5,583 nucleotides of DNA from Phycisphaerales bacterium (lineage in GTDB: Bacteria > Planctomycetota > Phycisphaerae > Phycisphaerales > UBA1924), in assembly GCA_019747615.1 (NCBI GenBank), contig JAIEQQ010000146.1, positions 1 to 5,583 on the forward strand. Reading direction: 5' to 3'. Position numbers and translations under genes: made by a program. Below the pieces are notes generated by a model. The model saw only the letters and a list, made by a program, of their open reading frames with translations, was not told the origin of the DNA and did not search any database. How positions within the stretch are numbered: position 1 is the first letter of the stretch; each line of letters begins with the position of its first letter. Of this stretch, positions 5,248-5,583 are shown in pieces.

Positions 5248-5583
5248 TGCTGCGGGAAGAGAATGGGCTCGCGATCATGGGCGGGTTTAGTTTGGGTCAC
5301 ACGGCCCTCGCCGCCCGGCTGCTCAGCCGATCTGTCTGCTCTATCCGGGACTCGGTGACGCGGATCGGACCTCTCGCCATAACTGACCTCGCTGACGTCG
5401 TGAATTCGTGCGGTTGAAGGCGAGATGCCAGGTGGGCTTCCGCCCACTTCCGGACGCGTGATCACCGGCATCTCTGCGCCGCTCGCCCTTCGTCCGCATA
5501 CGGAGCAATCAGCGGCGTGCGTGAACTCGCACTGTCTCTCGAACCTCAAGCTGAATCGGCGCGGGCGTGGCGGACAGGGAGCC
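5244..5583 (-). CDS. Possible 3' end of a leftward gene entering from the right edge (uncertain)
   Basis: This minus-strand frame is open from the window edge to a TGA at 5246-5244, which falls inside the -35 box of the next operon. Its early part contains CEFTHAADCSVCGRRASGA, with Cys spacing like half of a zinc ribbon (C-x7-C-x2-C). The rest is rich in Arg, Pro, Ser and Gly with no domain character. A TTG at 5549 could start a 101-residue product, but no good ribosome site precedes it. The strongest inverted repeats of the flank lie within it, which argues against coding. It may be a real gene tail, a decayed gene or chance. Confidence 0.22.
   Translation of the reverse strand, partial: APCPPRPRRFSLRFERQCEFTHAADCSVCGRRASGAEMPVITRPEVGGSPPGISPSTARIHDVSEVSYGERSDPRHRVPDRADRSAEQPGGEGRVTQTKPAHDREPILFPQH
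5422..5474. repeat. Nested inverted repeats with a tetraloop hairpin
   Basis: An outer perfect 8-bp stem, GAGATGCC (5422-5429) with GGCATCTC (5467-5474), encloses a perfect 6-bp hairpin, GTGGGC-ttcc-GCCCAC (5432-5447), and an 8-bp palindrome GTGATCAC (5458-5465). In minus-strand RNA the inner loop is GGAA, a stable GNRA tetraloop. No U-run follows on either strand, so a simple terminator is unlikely. It could be a small structured RNA, a recombination or element-end site, or a REP-like unit. Only one copy is in the window. Confidence 0.45.

Noticed and set aside
5432..5447. Rho-independent terminator
   Set aside because: The hairpin is strong, but no T-run follows on either strand.
1..5583. 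CRISPR array, tRNA, insertion sequence or integrase
   Set aside because: No regularly spaced repeats, no tRNA-like fold or conserved T-arm, and no transposase or recombinase motif were found on either strand.

Overview
This is a GC-rich bacterial window. No rRNA, tRNA or other taxonomic marker is visible, so I do not assign a lineage. The gene content is that of an accessory DNA-modification or defence locus. There is no transposase, integrase or CRISPR array.

Layout. The left flank (1-220) has no gene I can support. A short rightward operon follows. A promoter with two tandem operator-like repeats (221-266) drives a 67-residue ribbon-helix-helix repressor-like protein (276-479). A beta-class DNA methyltransferase follows (488-1621). 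A three-gene leftward operon fills the rest. Its promoter-proximal gene encodes a 209-residue protein with a predicted C-terminal winged helix (5212 to 4583). Next is a 792-residue GHKL/MORC-like ATPase carrying two Ig-like domains and a C-terminal domain I do not recognise (4555 to 2177). Last is a 229-residue winged-helix-like protein (2180 to 1491), joined to the ATPase by an ATGA overlap. The two operons converge, and their last genes overlap tail to tail by 131 bp. The right flank (5213-5583) holds the leftward promoter, a nested inverted-repeat structure and possibly the 3' end of another leftward gene.

How it may work. GHKL ATPases related to MutL and MORC are known beside DNA methyltransferases in restriction-modification-type systems. 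Here the methyltransferase would mark host DNA, the RHH protein would set methyltransferase dosage, and the ATPase plus two small DNA-binding-like proteins would form the effector or sensing arm. No recognisable nuclease lies in the window. Either it is outside, or the ATPase C-terminal domain or one of the small proteins has an unrecognised activity, or the system does not cut DNA. The most notable points are the Ig-like domains inside a cytoplasmic-looking ATPase, the probable leaderless transcript of the 209-residue gene with a dyad over its -10 box, and the repeat array over the RHH promoter.
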